Notes under the pieces: generated by a model
The model's database searches: none
What the model saw: the letters and a program-made list of their open reading frames with translations, nothing else
Told to the model about the DNA's origin: nothing
NCBI GenBank assembly: GCA_963989385.1
Contig: OZ022501.1
Coordinates: forward strand, 2,490,001-2,554,000
Reading direction: 5' to 3'
Length of the DNA: 64,000 nucleotides
DNA from: Ctena decussata
Lineage: Eukaryota > Mollusca > Bivalvia > Lucinida > Lucinidae
Made by a program: the position numbers and the translations under genes
In this document: one piece after another, positions 12,241 to 25,800 of the stretch
Position numbering within the stretch: the stretch's first letter is position 1
Layout: each line of letters starts with the position of its first letter

Positions 12241-12478
12241 TGAGCCACGACACGAGAAAACCAACAATGTGGTTGTGCGCCCAGCGCAGACTCAGATCAG
12301 CCTGGGCATCCGCCCAGTCTGATCAGAGTCTTCGCTGTCCGCATGAAGGTAGCTTAGACTCTTAGCTACCCTTTAAGCCCTTCGCAAAGAGTCTGATCAG
12401 ATAATAATGATGCCCAGGCTCATCTGAGTCTGTGCAGGGCGCACAACCACATTGTTGGTTTTGTCATGTCGCGGCTCA
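12241..12478. mobile_element. MITE family B, full copy
   Basis: About 238 bp, nearly palindromic: starts 'TGAGCCACGACACGAGAAAA', ends with the inverse. Inner arms hold 'CAGACTCAGATCAGCCTGGG' and its complement. No coding content. Confidence 0.85.
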
Positions 12479-12481
12479 TTT

Positions 12482-12725
12482 ATATGTGGTAAATGTGTAC
12501 ACCTCCATGTTTTTTCTGCCATTTTTACAAACAAAAACTGCTTTTATGACTGCCTATTTGCTTCCCTGCACAAAGTTCTTCCATATGAGGGCTACTCCTA
12601 AAGAAAAGGATTCGCTCCAAGGAGTGCATTCTTTCTTTTGAGAGCTGACCCCCATGGAGAAGGGAGACAAAAAAGAAAGCCGCAAGGCTGCTTCCCCTGA
12701 AAGTGAACCCATTTGCCATAGGGTA
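12482..12725. mobile_element. MITE family A, full copy
   Basis: Starts 'AATGTGTACACCTCCATG' with 'TTTTTTCTGCC', ends 'CCCCTGAAAGTGAACCCAT'. Directly abuts the family B copy on its left. Confidence 0.75.
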
Positions 12726-12838
12726 AACTCTGCTAAATTCGGACAGCAGGTGAATTCAGACAGTGACATTGTTTCCTTTATATGTCAGTTGTTTGGAATT
12801 GAAATAAAAATAACTGGGCAAACAGTGAAAATCCTGAT

Positions 12839-12920
12839 AAGACAGCTCATTATGAGCCGTCTGATCTTGACTTTTACTGTTTGCAATATCTTGACTTTTA
12901 CTTTTTGCAATGGTCTGTCC
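12839..12920. mobile_element. MITE family C fragment
   Basis: Inverted core 'AAGACAGCTCATTATGAGCC' continuing GTCT, followed by 'TGCAATATCTTGACTTTTAC' sequence. Short relative of the copies at 29966 and 47672. Confidence 0.5.
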
Positions 12921-13354
12921 TAATTAACCTGCAGTCCGAATTTACCTTTACTTGACCCTAAAAGAAATACAGTTCAAATGACTTGATTGTGCACTGCCAT
13001 TAGCACCATTCTGTAAAACAGGATATTTGTGTGACATCTTTATTTTCCTGAATATACATGAGCTGCCGTTCTATTTTAAACACTAATATAAAAACTCTCA
13101 TGAAACAAGAATTATTATTATATGACCAAGTTGTAACACACAATTTCATTGGCTGCTTTGACGTCACATGCCGGTCAATATTTTATGATATTCACCGGCC
13201 TCTCAGTGAATATTACTTTTACGCTGACGTCATTGTATTTTCGTGACGTAACATCTGATTAATGTTAATGTTAATGGCGTAACGTCGCGAGATAATACCA
13301 TGTAGTGCCATCATAAATATCTAAAGAAACTGAAATTAGAATTATCATATTATA

Positions 13355-13508
13355 AAACAATTGTTGACCTTTATTTTGGTGAATATGCTGTTTTATTGAC
13401 CTGCAAACATAACATATTGACCTCCGCTTCGCATCAGTCAATATGATGTTTGAAGGTCAATAAAACTGCATATTCACCTCAACAAAAGTCAATAATTGTA
13501 TAATATTT
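13355..13508. repeat. Hairpin-forming inverted repeat
   Basis: Arms of ~70 bp: left 'TTTTGGTGAATATGC' and 'TTTATTGACCT', right 'AGGTCAATAAAACTGCATAT' then 'TCACCT'. Lies 120-270 bp beyond the stop of NAGLU, so it may be in the 3' UTR. Confidence 0.7.
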
Positions 13509-13628
13509 AATAATATGAAGAACAGACATGTGCCTTGTAAATTCGTTATTTTGCGAATAAATTTGCTTGTACCAATTTGTCAACATTAGATGTCATTAAA
13601 AATATTCCATTTTACAGTTGACAGAAAA

Positions 13629-13843
13629 TCAGCCTAAAATATCAAACATATAAATATTCTTCTTTAAACTCTTCATTCTCCACATCTCCATCTTTTTCCA
13701 CTGTTTTACTGTCCATCTACGGGCCTCGTACATAAATTGTTTCCTTCCAAGTTTTGACCAACCCTCCACTTTACGGAAAAATTCATCATACATCACAGGC
13801 TTGTATTTGCTGAACAGGAATCTGGCTATTGCAAATGAATCAC
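13629..13843 (-). CDS. NAGLU: NAGLU terminal exon 18 with long basic tail
   Basis: A 215 bp exon, acceptor TTTTCAG, encoding '[20 protein letters not shown]' and then about 50 residues rich in Lys, Arg, Trp and Met before a TGA stop. The first part matches human 'GDTVDLAKKIFLKYYP'; human ends about eight residues later, so the tail is an extension of roughly 45 residues. A possible poly(A) signal on the minus strand is ATTAAA at 13506-13511. It is possible that a further intron removes part of the tail; RNA data would decide. Confidence 0.85.
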
Positions 13844-16800
13844 CTGAAAACAAAACACAGCATAAAAATTATAATCCAACATACTATAAAACATTTATAT
13901 TTGGCAGTTACTCAATTTTGGCAACATTGGCCGTCAAGGCAAAGAGCGCTAAAATATAAGCTGGAAGTATTTGATTTTGAATACACTTACCCACGCAAAA
14001 CTTAACAGAGGGTCAGGTAAATGTGATGAGTATTTGAGATATTTTCTATACTGTTCCATGAAACTATAAATTGTGGCATCCAATTAGAATTGCCTTGCTT
14101 AGGTGATTTTTTTACTATCTGTAGTAAAGGTATATCATGAGTGCCAAAATTAAAATCCACCAATATATTATTTTCATTACACTGCAAAATTTTGATAATG
14201 CAGATATTATGTTTCACAGTAGGCCAGAACAGCTTAGTTATTTATCTTAGTGATGACATCAGAGCCCAGTTCTTCAAAACTGATGATGTGATTAGATACA
14301 GGGTCATTATCTTTCCAAATATACTTAAGGACAAAAGTTCTGCACGGATGTTAAATCAACATCCGTGCAGAACTTTTGTCCTTAAGTATATTTTATATGC
14401 AAAAACATTTACTCCCCTGGGTCCAGTTGTGAAAACTAATAAGAGCATTACTAAACACGTCATTAAATTTTCAAACATACTACGCACAAAAGCTACGACA
14501 AAAACACTGCAAGTTTTTGCAAAACAAAAAATTGTGACCTTTTGCACTGTTATATTCCTACAATTTTTTAGCAAAAATTTTTATAACACATTTGATGTGC
14601 ACTAGAAGCCTTAACAAATCCTCCACTAACTAATGACTTTGTGAAGCTCATGAAGCTTTGAACAACCAGGCCCGGGGGCTGTATTCATAAAATGACTTAA
14701 GTGGTTGCTATGCTGTTGCTAAGGCTAAATTTCTTTGAAGGAGATTCCCTACAACTATGAAATTTGCTCTGGAGGAACAGTCTTACAATGACTGTTCCTC
14801 CAGACCAAATTTCATAGTTGTAGGGAATCTCCTTTATAGATATTTAGCCTTAGCAACCGCATAGCAACAACTTAAGTGGCTTTATGAATACAGCCCCAGG
14901 AGAGTAAACATAAAGGAGACAGAATGCATAGAGAACTTATCCAGAAATAATTTTCAATATATGGGACTGACTTTTAAAGTTCTTCACCCTCAAATATCAA
15001 CAACATTCGTCGGCCAAGTTTCTATTTCGATTTAAGTTTTTATATAGTAGTAGATGGCAAAAAGCTGAGTAAGGTCATATCTATGACAATACCTGATGGA
15101 GTAACTGGGTACACGTCTCTCTCTTGATTAAAAGGTAATTCAGCTTGCTGAAACATCATCTCATTGGCTAGTGTACTGTTCCATTTAGTGCCCTGAAATC
15201 ATTGGATTTTGATTAATCCTTGAAGTGCCAAAATGAAAATTGTTGTGAATTTGAATGCAGCATAGATTCAGATGAGGTGGCTCATAATAAGCCATATTGA
15301 GCCACCTTACTAAATTGACCCTGATTGCCCCCCAGTCATTGATTTCTCAATATGATATAGCTTCGTGAAATTTTTTTTTTCAATTTTGCAGATGTAAATT
15401 TTGTTGTCTGCTTTTATGGTGTTTTAATGGTTAATATACATTGCACCTGCTGGAGATGAAAGGTCCAATAATTGCAAATACTGTAGACCTCGATCAGATT
15501 AGACTTGCCAGGGACAAAACTATCTATCATACTTTTCTGCCTGTAGTCAATCCAGCAAACATACCATTTCCACAGTATGCTATGTCAAACTTGTGCATAT
15601 TTTCCAAATTTTAATGCAGAACATCACATTTTGGTTTTATTCGAGAAACAGACACAACTTAATGCAGTTTTTAATCCTTTATAAAAAAAAATTCCCTTCC
15701 AAAACTCTAGATTCACCTTATAAGATGGATCTTTCTGGGACCATTTTGGAAGGGAAAACCCAATCTTACAGAAGACTTACACAAGGCTAACTTATACAAG
15801 GCCATTTTACAATGTAGGTATTTGGGTCATTCTAGACAGTGAAAATTCCATCTTCTAAAAAATACTGTACTGTGTATAAGACGTAACTGTTGACAGACTG
15901 TTTTAAAAAGTCTGCAGTGCATAAAATATAGGTCAGGGGTAAAACTAAGAGCAAAAATCCTCGAGAACATTCTAAGAAGAAGCTTTATGCAAGGTTTGAT
16001 GATTGTAGGTATCATAGTTTGTGAGAAATGAACTTAAACACTAGGGTCGACGTAATTGTTGACGGACGGACGTACTGACGGACGGACGTACGGACGGACG
16101 GAATGACTGACGGACGGACGGACGGAAAAGTGAACTCCTATATCGCACCTTGCTAAAGCAGGTGAGACAAAAAGGATAATTAGCAGCGAATTTTGTCCAA
16201 AAAATACTTACGGCTGCCAAGCTTGACTTCAATAATTTGATAAATACAGTCCATCTTTTAATGTAGTAACTGAAATACAAATAAATTTGAGCCGCTACAT
16301 GACAAAATACATTTAGGCTGCTACATGACAAAATAAACAAAGTGGCATGTGCACCCAGTGAACACTCAAATCAGCCTGGGCATCAGCCCAGTTTGATCAG
16401 AGTCTTCACTGTCCACTTAAAGGGTAACTAAGGGTATAAGCTAGTTCCATGTGGACAGTGAACTCTGATCAGACTGGGCAGCTGCCTAGGCTGACCTAAG
16501 TCTTTGCTGGCACACATGCCACTTTGTTGGTTTTGTCATGTCTAAGCTCACAGACAATATTGAAGGTTTAAACTTTATACATCCCATATTTAGGCCACCA
16601 TTCTTATAAGACAAACAACTTCAGCAGAATAATACTTGCTTCCCTGGTAGGTAATCATGTCTAAAATGGGGCCTGCTCTTATAGGAAAGAATTTTCTCTC
16701 TTATCTCTCGCAATTTTTTCCTCTCAGGGCAACACTTTGTCTGAGGGAGACAGATACTTCTTAATCAGAGTGGTCTCCCTTTCCAGTGTCTTACCTTACA

Positions 16801-19800
16801 AAGAATGGGTACACCTCTATGTTGTTATTTTTTCCATCATTTCTACAAAGGGAAACAACTCTGTGACTTCCTGTTTGCTTCTCCGGACAAAGAAGCCGTT
16901 CCAAAATAGGGTTTACTCATATGGGAAAGAATTTCACCTAGGGAGGTAAATTCTTACCCTTCGAAGTTGAGCCCCATTGGGAAGGGAGACAAATTAAAAT
17001 GGCAGAGTTGCTTCCCCTGAAAGTGTATCTATCTCTTCGTGTAATGTGGTTTAGTGTAGCAAGATAAACTACCCACACAAGATTTTTTTTTTACTTTTAA
17101 TACAGTTCATACAGAAAAGAAGGAAATTTCTGTCAATGTTTAGACATAGCGCTAGGAAGGAATTTGAGTTTAGAACAGGGCTACAGAAATCTGATTTTTT
17201 GTCGGTCAGGACCGATTTTGAGTTCGAAAAACCGATTCAGTTGGCATAAGGCACATTTTTTTCGGTCCGAAAATAACACGATTTGCGATGTATGATGACA
17301 TAATTACCTGGATTTTAGCCATGTGTCATATTATTAATCCAATAATCACGAACTGCTGTCAAAAGTTATCACAGATAAACAAAGTGTCGATTGTCTTGCC
17401 AAGGTGTGAACACTGACTCAATTTTACAAATCTTCGATAATTAGCACGTGTCACAATTTTGGCCAGCGGCGAAGGTTTTGCACAACTCGTAATACACACA
17501 GTGCCGATGCACGGAAAAAGGCTGTGCAACGTAAGGTCACTGACTATTGTATACTTTCAAAGATAGCATAAGGAAAGAATTTGACTAGCTAAAAAGAAAA
17601 TTTAAACCGGACTTGATTATGTGCAGTCTGCTCAGGTTTTTTTTTTAGCCGACGTCATTTCTCGCCCAGAATTTTTTTTTTTTTTTCTTTGTCCGAAGGT
17701 ACCTTTTTGCAAGTATATTCATATTTCAAGGGAATTAACTCGAATACAGTAAAATACGTCAATCGTAATACTTCGGCCAATTCCGTAACTGAAGATCGGC
17801 GAGGATGTCCGATTGGTACAGCATGTGTACTTTCACTTTCGGTCTGACTGTCTCTGCACTTTAAAGCGCATTTTTCATGGTAAGTAAGAACATGTGGACT
17901 AAATGGCTACTTCAGCTATGACATCTGCGTTATAACGGCGCTCCAGTATAGTCATTAGTTTTCGTGACTTTTTTTGGATTGTGGAATACACAGTGTAGAC
18001 ATTAGTTTTCGTGTCTATTTTGGATTCGTATGACGTCATCGGCCGTCCGGACCGATTTAGATTTCAAAATTTCTGTAGCCCTGGTTTAGAAATGTGAATT
18101 GATCTAGCAGAACTACAGAAGACCAGAAGAAATTCTTTTGGTATGAGATTATAGCTTATTTCCTAATTATAGCAGCTCTCACAATGCTAACTATATCAAA
18201 ATCTTCACCATTCCCATGAATGTATTCCGTTCCGGTTGCTTAACTCTTTTTCGGCACCATATTTCTTCAGTTATAAGACCAGAATTTCCCCCTCCAAAAA
18301 ATCCCAAAACTTTACATCCATCTCAAAAGATGGATCTACATTTTTGAAACCTGTTGTCGAGAAGAAAAAATCCACCTTATAGAAGAATTACACAAGACTG
18401 ATTTAAACATTTTGGGCCATTCTAGATGGCAAAAATCCCATCTTATACCAGGCCCCGAGGTTATAAAACTTGAGTACATTCTCAAACTCAAAATAAAGCA
18501 CATGGAGTGGCTGCTTCCGAGCATGTTTCAGGGTCCGAGATTATAAAACTTGAGCTCATTCTCAAACTCAAAATAAAGCACACTAATTGGCTGTTTCCAA
18601 GCACATGCTCAGAAGCAGCCAATCAGTGTGCTTTATTTTGAGTACATGCTCGGAGGCAGCCAATCAGTGTGCTTTATTTTAAGTTTGAGACTATACTCAA
18701 GTTTTATAACCTCGGACCCTGAAAAATATGGTAAGTTCTGAACATGAAAAAGCAAATATAAAATTTTGATATTCAAAATGTAAATTAAATGCTAAACCTA
18801 CCCAGAAATAAGACCAGACCACTGTTTTGCTGCATAATCCCGGATCTGAAATTATAAAATATATTTTTAATTAGATAACTGTGTCTTACGAGAGAATGAC
18901 ATTACAACACAAAAGTTGAAATTGGTACTGACTTCATATTAAAAGTTAAACAGTCATCTCATGTGTAATTATAAAATGCTTTTTCTTACTTCTCCACAAG
19001 TATTCCAAGGAATGCTGTGTCTAGCACACCTGCATTAAGTCATAAAGAGGCCCCTATACTTCATACAGAGCTAAACCAGAAATCACAATAAAAGTTTACC
19101 CATCCTCACCAATGCCCGTGGATACCTGTTTCACTTTCTACTTAGTTGCAAATGAGACATTAGAAATATATTCTGTGACCTGTCCTGACACAGTTGTTTC
19201 CACGCTAATGAACTCAGAACGGCCAAAACTCTATGGAGTTTAGGCCGTTCTGAGTGCAATAGGGTTTAAAGAGATCTTACAACATAAAGTTTTATGATGA
19301 AAGAACAAGTTATCTCAACACTAGCATCATAAACATTGCATATTTGGAGCTCTCTTCACCCATTCTTTGCTAGCACTCTTGACACCTAGATACCCAGTTA
19401 AATCATCTTGTTCCTCAATGAAGAGGGAGGCAAGTATGTCTATGTCAGAGTGATCTCCCTTGCAACAGCATCCATATATCTTAGGCAAATGGATACACTT
19501 TCAGGGGAAGTAACACTGCCATTTTCACTTTTGCCTCCCTCCTAAATAGGTCATGCACCTCTTAAAAAAAGCAATTAGGTCACCTAGAATCATTTGGTTA
19601 AAAGAAGACCCAGTTTTGGAAGATCTAGCAAACAGGAAGTAACAAAAGTAGTTCCCCTTTGTAAAAATGGCTGAAAAACAAGGAGGTATATGAAACAAAC
19701 CTCTCCATTCGGTCCCCATAGTGTGATCTGGTTCCTGGCATTAAATTCCATTAGATCTTTCTCCTGATCAGTAATACCATTGGCTCTAGCAGCCTGGATC

Positions 19801-22800
19801 CAGGTTCCCAACAGGAAGTGAGAGTCTGAGGCCAGCAACATGTCAAGGTCATTCAAAAGTGAGAGGAGCAATCCAGAATTCTGACTGGAAAAGGAACAGT
19901 TAGAGAAATCAACATTTATCTCTTGCAACCTGATAGAAAAATTCTAATCTTTGCAGTTTAGACAGAGATGAGATGGCTCATAATGTGCCTATGTTTTAAC
20001 CCTTTTTGGCTTGCGGCCCAAAGGCCGCAAGCCATATAGATTGAAAAGCTCGTTCCGGTTTGAGACTGCATTTGTTCATGTTTCTCTTCACATATCGAAC
20101 GTTTCATCGCAACAAGCGGAGAACTCGTCCGACTTATTCTATTTATATCCATAGCTGGTTTACCGCATCTGCTAAAAATAACAGCTGGAATTTATTCTAT
20201 TTTTGGTCACATTGCCGCCAACGGTCGGCACTTTCCGTACTCATCAAGTATTAGCTTTTCCAGAAAGCTTGCTGTTTTTAGCATACAGCGGCGTTTGGGC
20301 GAAAAAAGGCCTTAGGGTATTGTGTAATGTAACTACATAGAGCAGCCACCGCGCTCGAGCTGATGCATCTGTGCAGACTGATCAGGTTCTTTCTTTTTCG
20401 GTATTCATATTCTCCATGATCCAGGAATACGTCATGCTGAAGATGGATTGATCAGACTGCGCTGATGTGTGTGGAGATTTGTGTATCTGGAAAACCTGTC
20501 ATTTAGCAAGATTTATAGACAGGGAATGTTTATAAATTGATATATTAGTCGATATGTTGGTGTGTACCGCTTTGCGTATGCGACTTTTGGCATTCGTGAC
20601 CTCTGACCTCCGAGAGCAAAATCTGAGTGCGCGCATGCGCGGTGCGGAACTCCGAACTCGCTTATTCAACTAGCAGGCGCTTTCTGGAGATTTTTCCTCA
20701 TCACTCATCACATTTTACCTAATAAAGTATACCATGTGTGTGTGGCTAATATGCACAGTGACCGTGTTAATATATGCAAAATACGGTAACGCCGGTGTAT
20801 AGGTAACGTGTATTCATTGTAAAGTCCATGTCGATGGCAAGCAGCGGTGTAATGTACACAATTCAACATCTAATACAATACCGTTTGACCACTCATGAAT
20901 AGTCTGTCCTTGAAACCTCTTTTAGGGATACAGGTAACGAAAAGAGTGGACAATTTCAGAACCGTTGAGATTTTAATCTTTCTGAGGGATTCATTTACAG
21001 TTTTTAGACAATTTATGAGCCACTGGTCTATCTCTCTCAGCCAGAACCGAACCAACACCCGAAACTATGGAAACATGCCACAACGTCTCGCCATGTCTCC
21101 AAAGAAGGCAATGGCTATGCCTTCGGCTGACAAAGTGATTGCTTCAGTCATTCGGGATTCATAAAATGTTGCATGTTAACCACCTGTTTAGGGGCAGGTA
21201 AATAGTGGGGAATGCGAGGTCAATTACTGAAGCAGCTGAGACAGAAAATCAAGATCCATCGCCGAGTAAAGTTATCAAAGGCTGTTGATTACCTCCAACG
21301 TTTTCAAGAAGTGGCTGGAAAGCAGTTTGCCAGTGATTATGACGTCTTTTTGGTTGTACTGGAATTTCTTGACATGCAAGAAGTATTTGTATGCAACTGG
21401 AATCCAAACACTGCAGAAAGCTGGCCTAAGAGGGGATTTAGTTAAAAAATAAATTGTAACGAGAAGTGTACGACAACAACTTCATAATTAGGCTAAATTC
21501 CTTTTGCTTAGTCCTCATACGCTAGTTCTCGTAATTCCCGTTCCGTTGGTATTAACCCCGCGGGCACATAACGTCAAAATGACGTCGATGCGACGTGCTT
21601 ACATCGCAGTGCGACGTCAGTAAAAACTCGGCAAGCCTTTCCTTTTAAAAGGAAACTTTATTAAGCACAATAAAGCAGACAACAAAATTCACTTCTGCAA
21701 AATTTAAGAAAATGCCTTGTCCAAGATATTTCATATTGAGAATTCAAAGACTAGAGGACAAACAGTGTAGATCTAGATGAGGTGGCTCATTATGAGCCGC
21801 CTCATCAGGATCTATGCTGTTTGCAAATTCTGCTATTTTCGTCTCTGGTGCTTCAAGAGTTAATGCACTTTTGGCCAAATACCCCTTTCCTTCAAAGTAG
21901 TCCAGTCAAATTGTGGGGGAACCTAAAACAAATTGCAACAAAAGGTTTCTTTGCAGTTATAAGCTCCTTAGACCTACATTTTTAACATACTAAAAGTAGG
22001 ACAAAATCGGAGAATGCGAAACTTGATTTTTTTCATATGTCTTGTTTTCGAAGGGTTTAAACCACTGCACAGCTACTTTTGGTCGGAAAGCCACTTCTAA
22101 ACATCATTTCTAAACAAGTTAAATCCATAGGACTCGTTGATAAAACAGTTATATACTGTTCTTTAGCTTTTGGCTACCGTTAAATTTGCTGATTATGCGT
22201 ACCGGTTGATCATATAGTATATTACTATTGGTTTACCCCACCCACCAGTGCAAATTTTGCTTTTACAATAACCTCTATTCAGATGGACAATATGGATGGT
22301 AATGAAGATAGTAAACAGAATCGATGTTTTTAAATGAAGACTGTGACAGTACAATAGAAGAAAACAGCTTGATGTAACTCCTATTTATCAAATGACAGGA
22401 CATCTGAGAGTGTTGTTTTGTTGCTTCACGTCCACGATAAACAGCCATGGTCATGTCGGGATGGTCAATTAACCTTACAACACTAGTCGTTGGCCGGCTT
22501 AGACCTCCTATGCAGTTAACCTGGGGATGTGCTTGTGTCCGCGGACATCAAGGGCTCAGGCCGGTCTGTGAGGATCTTCATTTGCTTATATAGATTCCTT
22601 GGGGTTATGCATAACTGGCAGATTTATAGGCAACGCCGGCTATTACTTGCGTTCAGGCCTGAGCATTTGATTTCGGCGTATTCCGTAGACATGTTTTGAT
22701 GTCCTGTGACTTTTCTCTGTGTGCACATGTATGTGTATATGTTTCGATGCAACTATTGTAATCGAGTTAAGTCTATGCTGTCAATATATGTACATGTATA

Positions 22801-25800
22801 TATCATTGTTGACATGTTCCATTTTCTCTCTCTCTCTCTCTTTTTTTTTTTTTTTGTAGTTGTATATATGTTATATGTTACCATGCTGTAGTTGTATATA
22901 TGTTACCATGCTGCTCTTCTATATGGAGGAAATAAAGAAATCTATCTATCTAGTACTAAGTGCACATACTTTCGCAAGTAACTGACAAATGTCCTTCCTG
23001 AATCAGCGGAAGGAGAAACGGAAGTAAGAAGCCGGACCGGGTATCGAACACAGGACCTCTGGCTCTTAAGTCAGACGCGCTACCGACTGCACTATGTGGC
23101 CCGGCTAAATACTGCATGTGTTGAAAGGATAATCCACTAGAGGGTTAAATATGCAGATATCTTGGAAATGCTTTGGGATATTAGGTGATAACTTCCATGA
23201 CATTTGTGCATTCACAAATGGTAAAATGTTTACTTTGCTGGTTCAAAATTTACAAATTATACCTCCTTCCCGCCTAACAGCCACTTCCCCACCCGCCCAC
23301 TCCTCTGGAAAGAAGTCATTGTTTTAGCGCGCCTGAACGACCTTCAGGAAGAGCTATTGTTGTCACCTCCGTGTTGGCCTCCGCGTTTGCACCCGCGTCC
23401 ATGTCCACCATTTAGGTGTTATAGGTTATTTAAACACCCATATCTCTTTAACCCATTGATAGCCTAAGTTGATACTTTCACTTATGCTAGATAATGGTCT
23501 TACGTTTTACACCCTTGCCCCTCAGTGACCTTGAGGTCTAGGTCATGGAATTGGAAATTTCATGTTAAAATATGGGATGTTCTTTAAGGTTTTAGCTCAC
23601 CTGTCAAGGTGAGCTTATTATACTATAGTATAGCCTTGGTCCGTAGTCCCTCGTCGTCTTCCACACTTAAAAACATACATCCTAAACCATCTGCCCAAAC
23701 TTGATCAAATTTTATGTGTAGCATTGTTGGGTGGGGATTGACTGCGTAAGGTTATAGGGTAGATCAGATTAGAACTCTGGTTGCCATAGCAACATAAAGC
23801 TCCCACAGACTATAATTAGAAAATCTTAAAAAATCTTTTTCTCTGAAACCATGAGGCCCAGAGCTTATATATTTAGTATATAGCAATGTTTAGTGGTCCC
23901 CTACATCACTCCTGCCAATCCATCCCCTGGGGTCCAAACTGTCCCCACCATAGGGACCCATTAGTTTATATAGGGCTATATAGCTGATTTTCCACTCTGA
24001 AACCATGAGGCCCAGAGCTTACATATTTAATATGTAGCAATGGTTAGTGGTCACGTACATAAATCCTGCCAAACATGCCTCTGGGGTCCAAATTGGCCAC
24101 CCCAGGGGTCATTAGCTCCCATAGACTTATAATGATAAAAACTTTAGAAATCTTCTTCTCTGAAACCATGAGGCCCCGAGCTGATATATATACACAAACG
24201 CTGCCAACCATGCCCCTGGGGTCCAAACTGGCCCCATCTCAGTGGGTCATTTGTGTATATAGGGCTATATAGCTAAATAAGCTTAAAAAATTTTCCTCTC
24301 TGAAACCATGAGGCCCAGAGCTCACACATTTCGTATGTAGCAATGGTTAGTGGTCACGTAATTAAATCCTGCAAACCATGCCCCTAGGATCTAAATTGGC
24401 CACGCCCCAGGGGCATTAGCTCCCATTGTCTTATGAAGTGAAAAACTTAAAAAAATCTTCACTGAAACCATGAGGCCAAGAGCTTAAACTTTTAGTATGT
24501 AGCAATGTTTAGTGCTCCCCTGCATAAATCCTGCCAACCATGTCCATGGGGTCCAAACTGGCCCCACCCAAAGGATCATTTGTTAATATAGGGCTATATA
24601 GCTGAGAACCTTCAAAAATCTTTTCTCTGAAACCATGAGGCCCAGAGCTCACATATTTAGTATATAGCAATGGTTAGCAATAGTTAGTGGTCACGTACAT
24701 ATATCCTGCCAACCATGCCCCTGGGATCCAAATTGCACCCCCACCCGGGATCTATCATTGGCTCTTGTAGACTTATAATGGGAAAAACTTAAAAAATCTT
24801 CTTCTCTAAAACAATGAGGCCCAGAGCTTATATATTTATTTAGTGTGTAGCAATGTTTAGTGGTCCCCTACATAACTCCTGACAATCAAGCCCCTTGGGT
24901 CCAAACTTGCCCCTCCCCAGGGGGTCATTTGTTTATAAAGAGCTATATATCGCTAAAGAACCTTCAAAAATCTTCTTCTCTGATAACATGAGGCCCAGAG
25001 CTTACATATTTAGTATCTACCAATTTTTAGTTGTCACATACAAAAATCCTGCCAACCATGCCCCTGGGGCCCAAATTTGCCACGCCCCAGGGGTCATTAG
25101 CTCCCATAGACTTATTATGGAAAAAATCTTCAAAAAAATCATCTTCCCTGAAACCATGAGGCCCAGAGCTTACATATTTAGTACTTAGCATTGTTCAGTG
25201 GTCCCGTTCATAAATCCTGCCGAGGAGATTTAAAAAGACTATTCATAAGTATGTTGCACTGTTTGTGTTATTATGCATGTAGTATTCTGCTCTTTGTGCC
25301 TTTGTTTCGGGCTTCTCATGCCTTCAGAGATCAGTATTTTAAATTGAAGCATAAATATGCGAAGCAAAGTTTAACTTATCAGTATGATATATTTCTTGTT
25401 GCAGTTCAGTTACTGACCTTCAAAAATTCACTTCAGATTTTAAGGCAGAATAAAGTGGGTGGGGTAATTTATACCATTTTAGACCTAGATGGCTTCACAT
25501 TCAACAAGAAAATGTGCCAAATTCAATCATAAGCTTCTGGATTCAATTCTGGCAGAGATAGAATAGGTTTTTAGAAATAAAACTCACAGCAATAATGTTA
25601 TGTCATATAAAACATTACAAATAATTGGTATATTTAAGACGCAAATAGGCGCTTGTAAAAATGCAGAAAAAAAATATATTTTGCATTATCCGATTTTATC
25701 CTACTTTTGATATGTGATATGTGAATGTTAGTTCTCAACAAAAATGCAAAAAAAGCTTTTGTTGCAATTTGTTTTGGGTTTAGGGAAAAAATCGCCAGTT

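Noticed and set aside
13058..13260. Extra coding sequence downstream of the NAGLU stop
   Set aside because: Low-complexity, AT-rich and adjoining an inverted repeat; more likely 3' UTR or flank.
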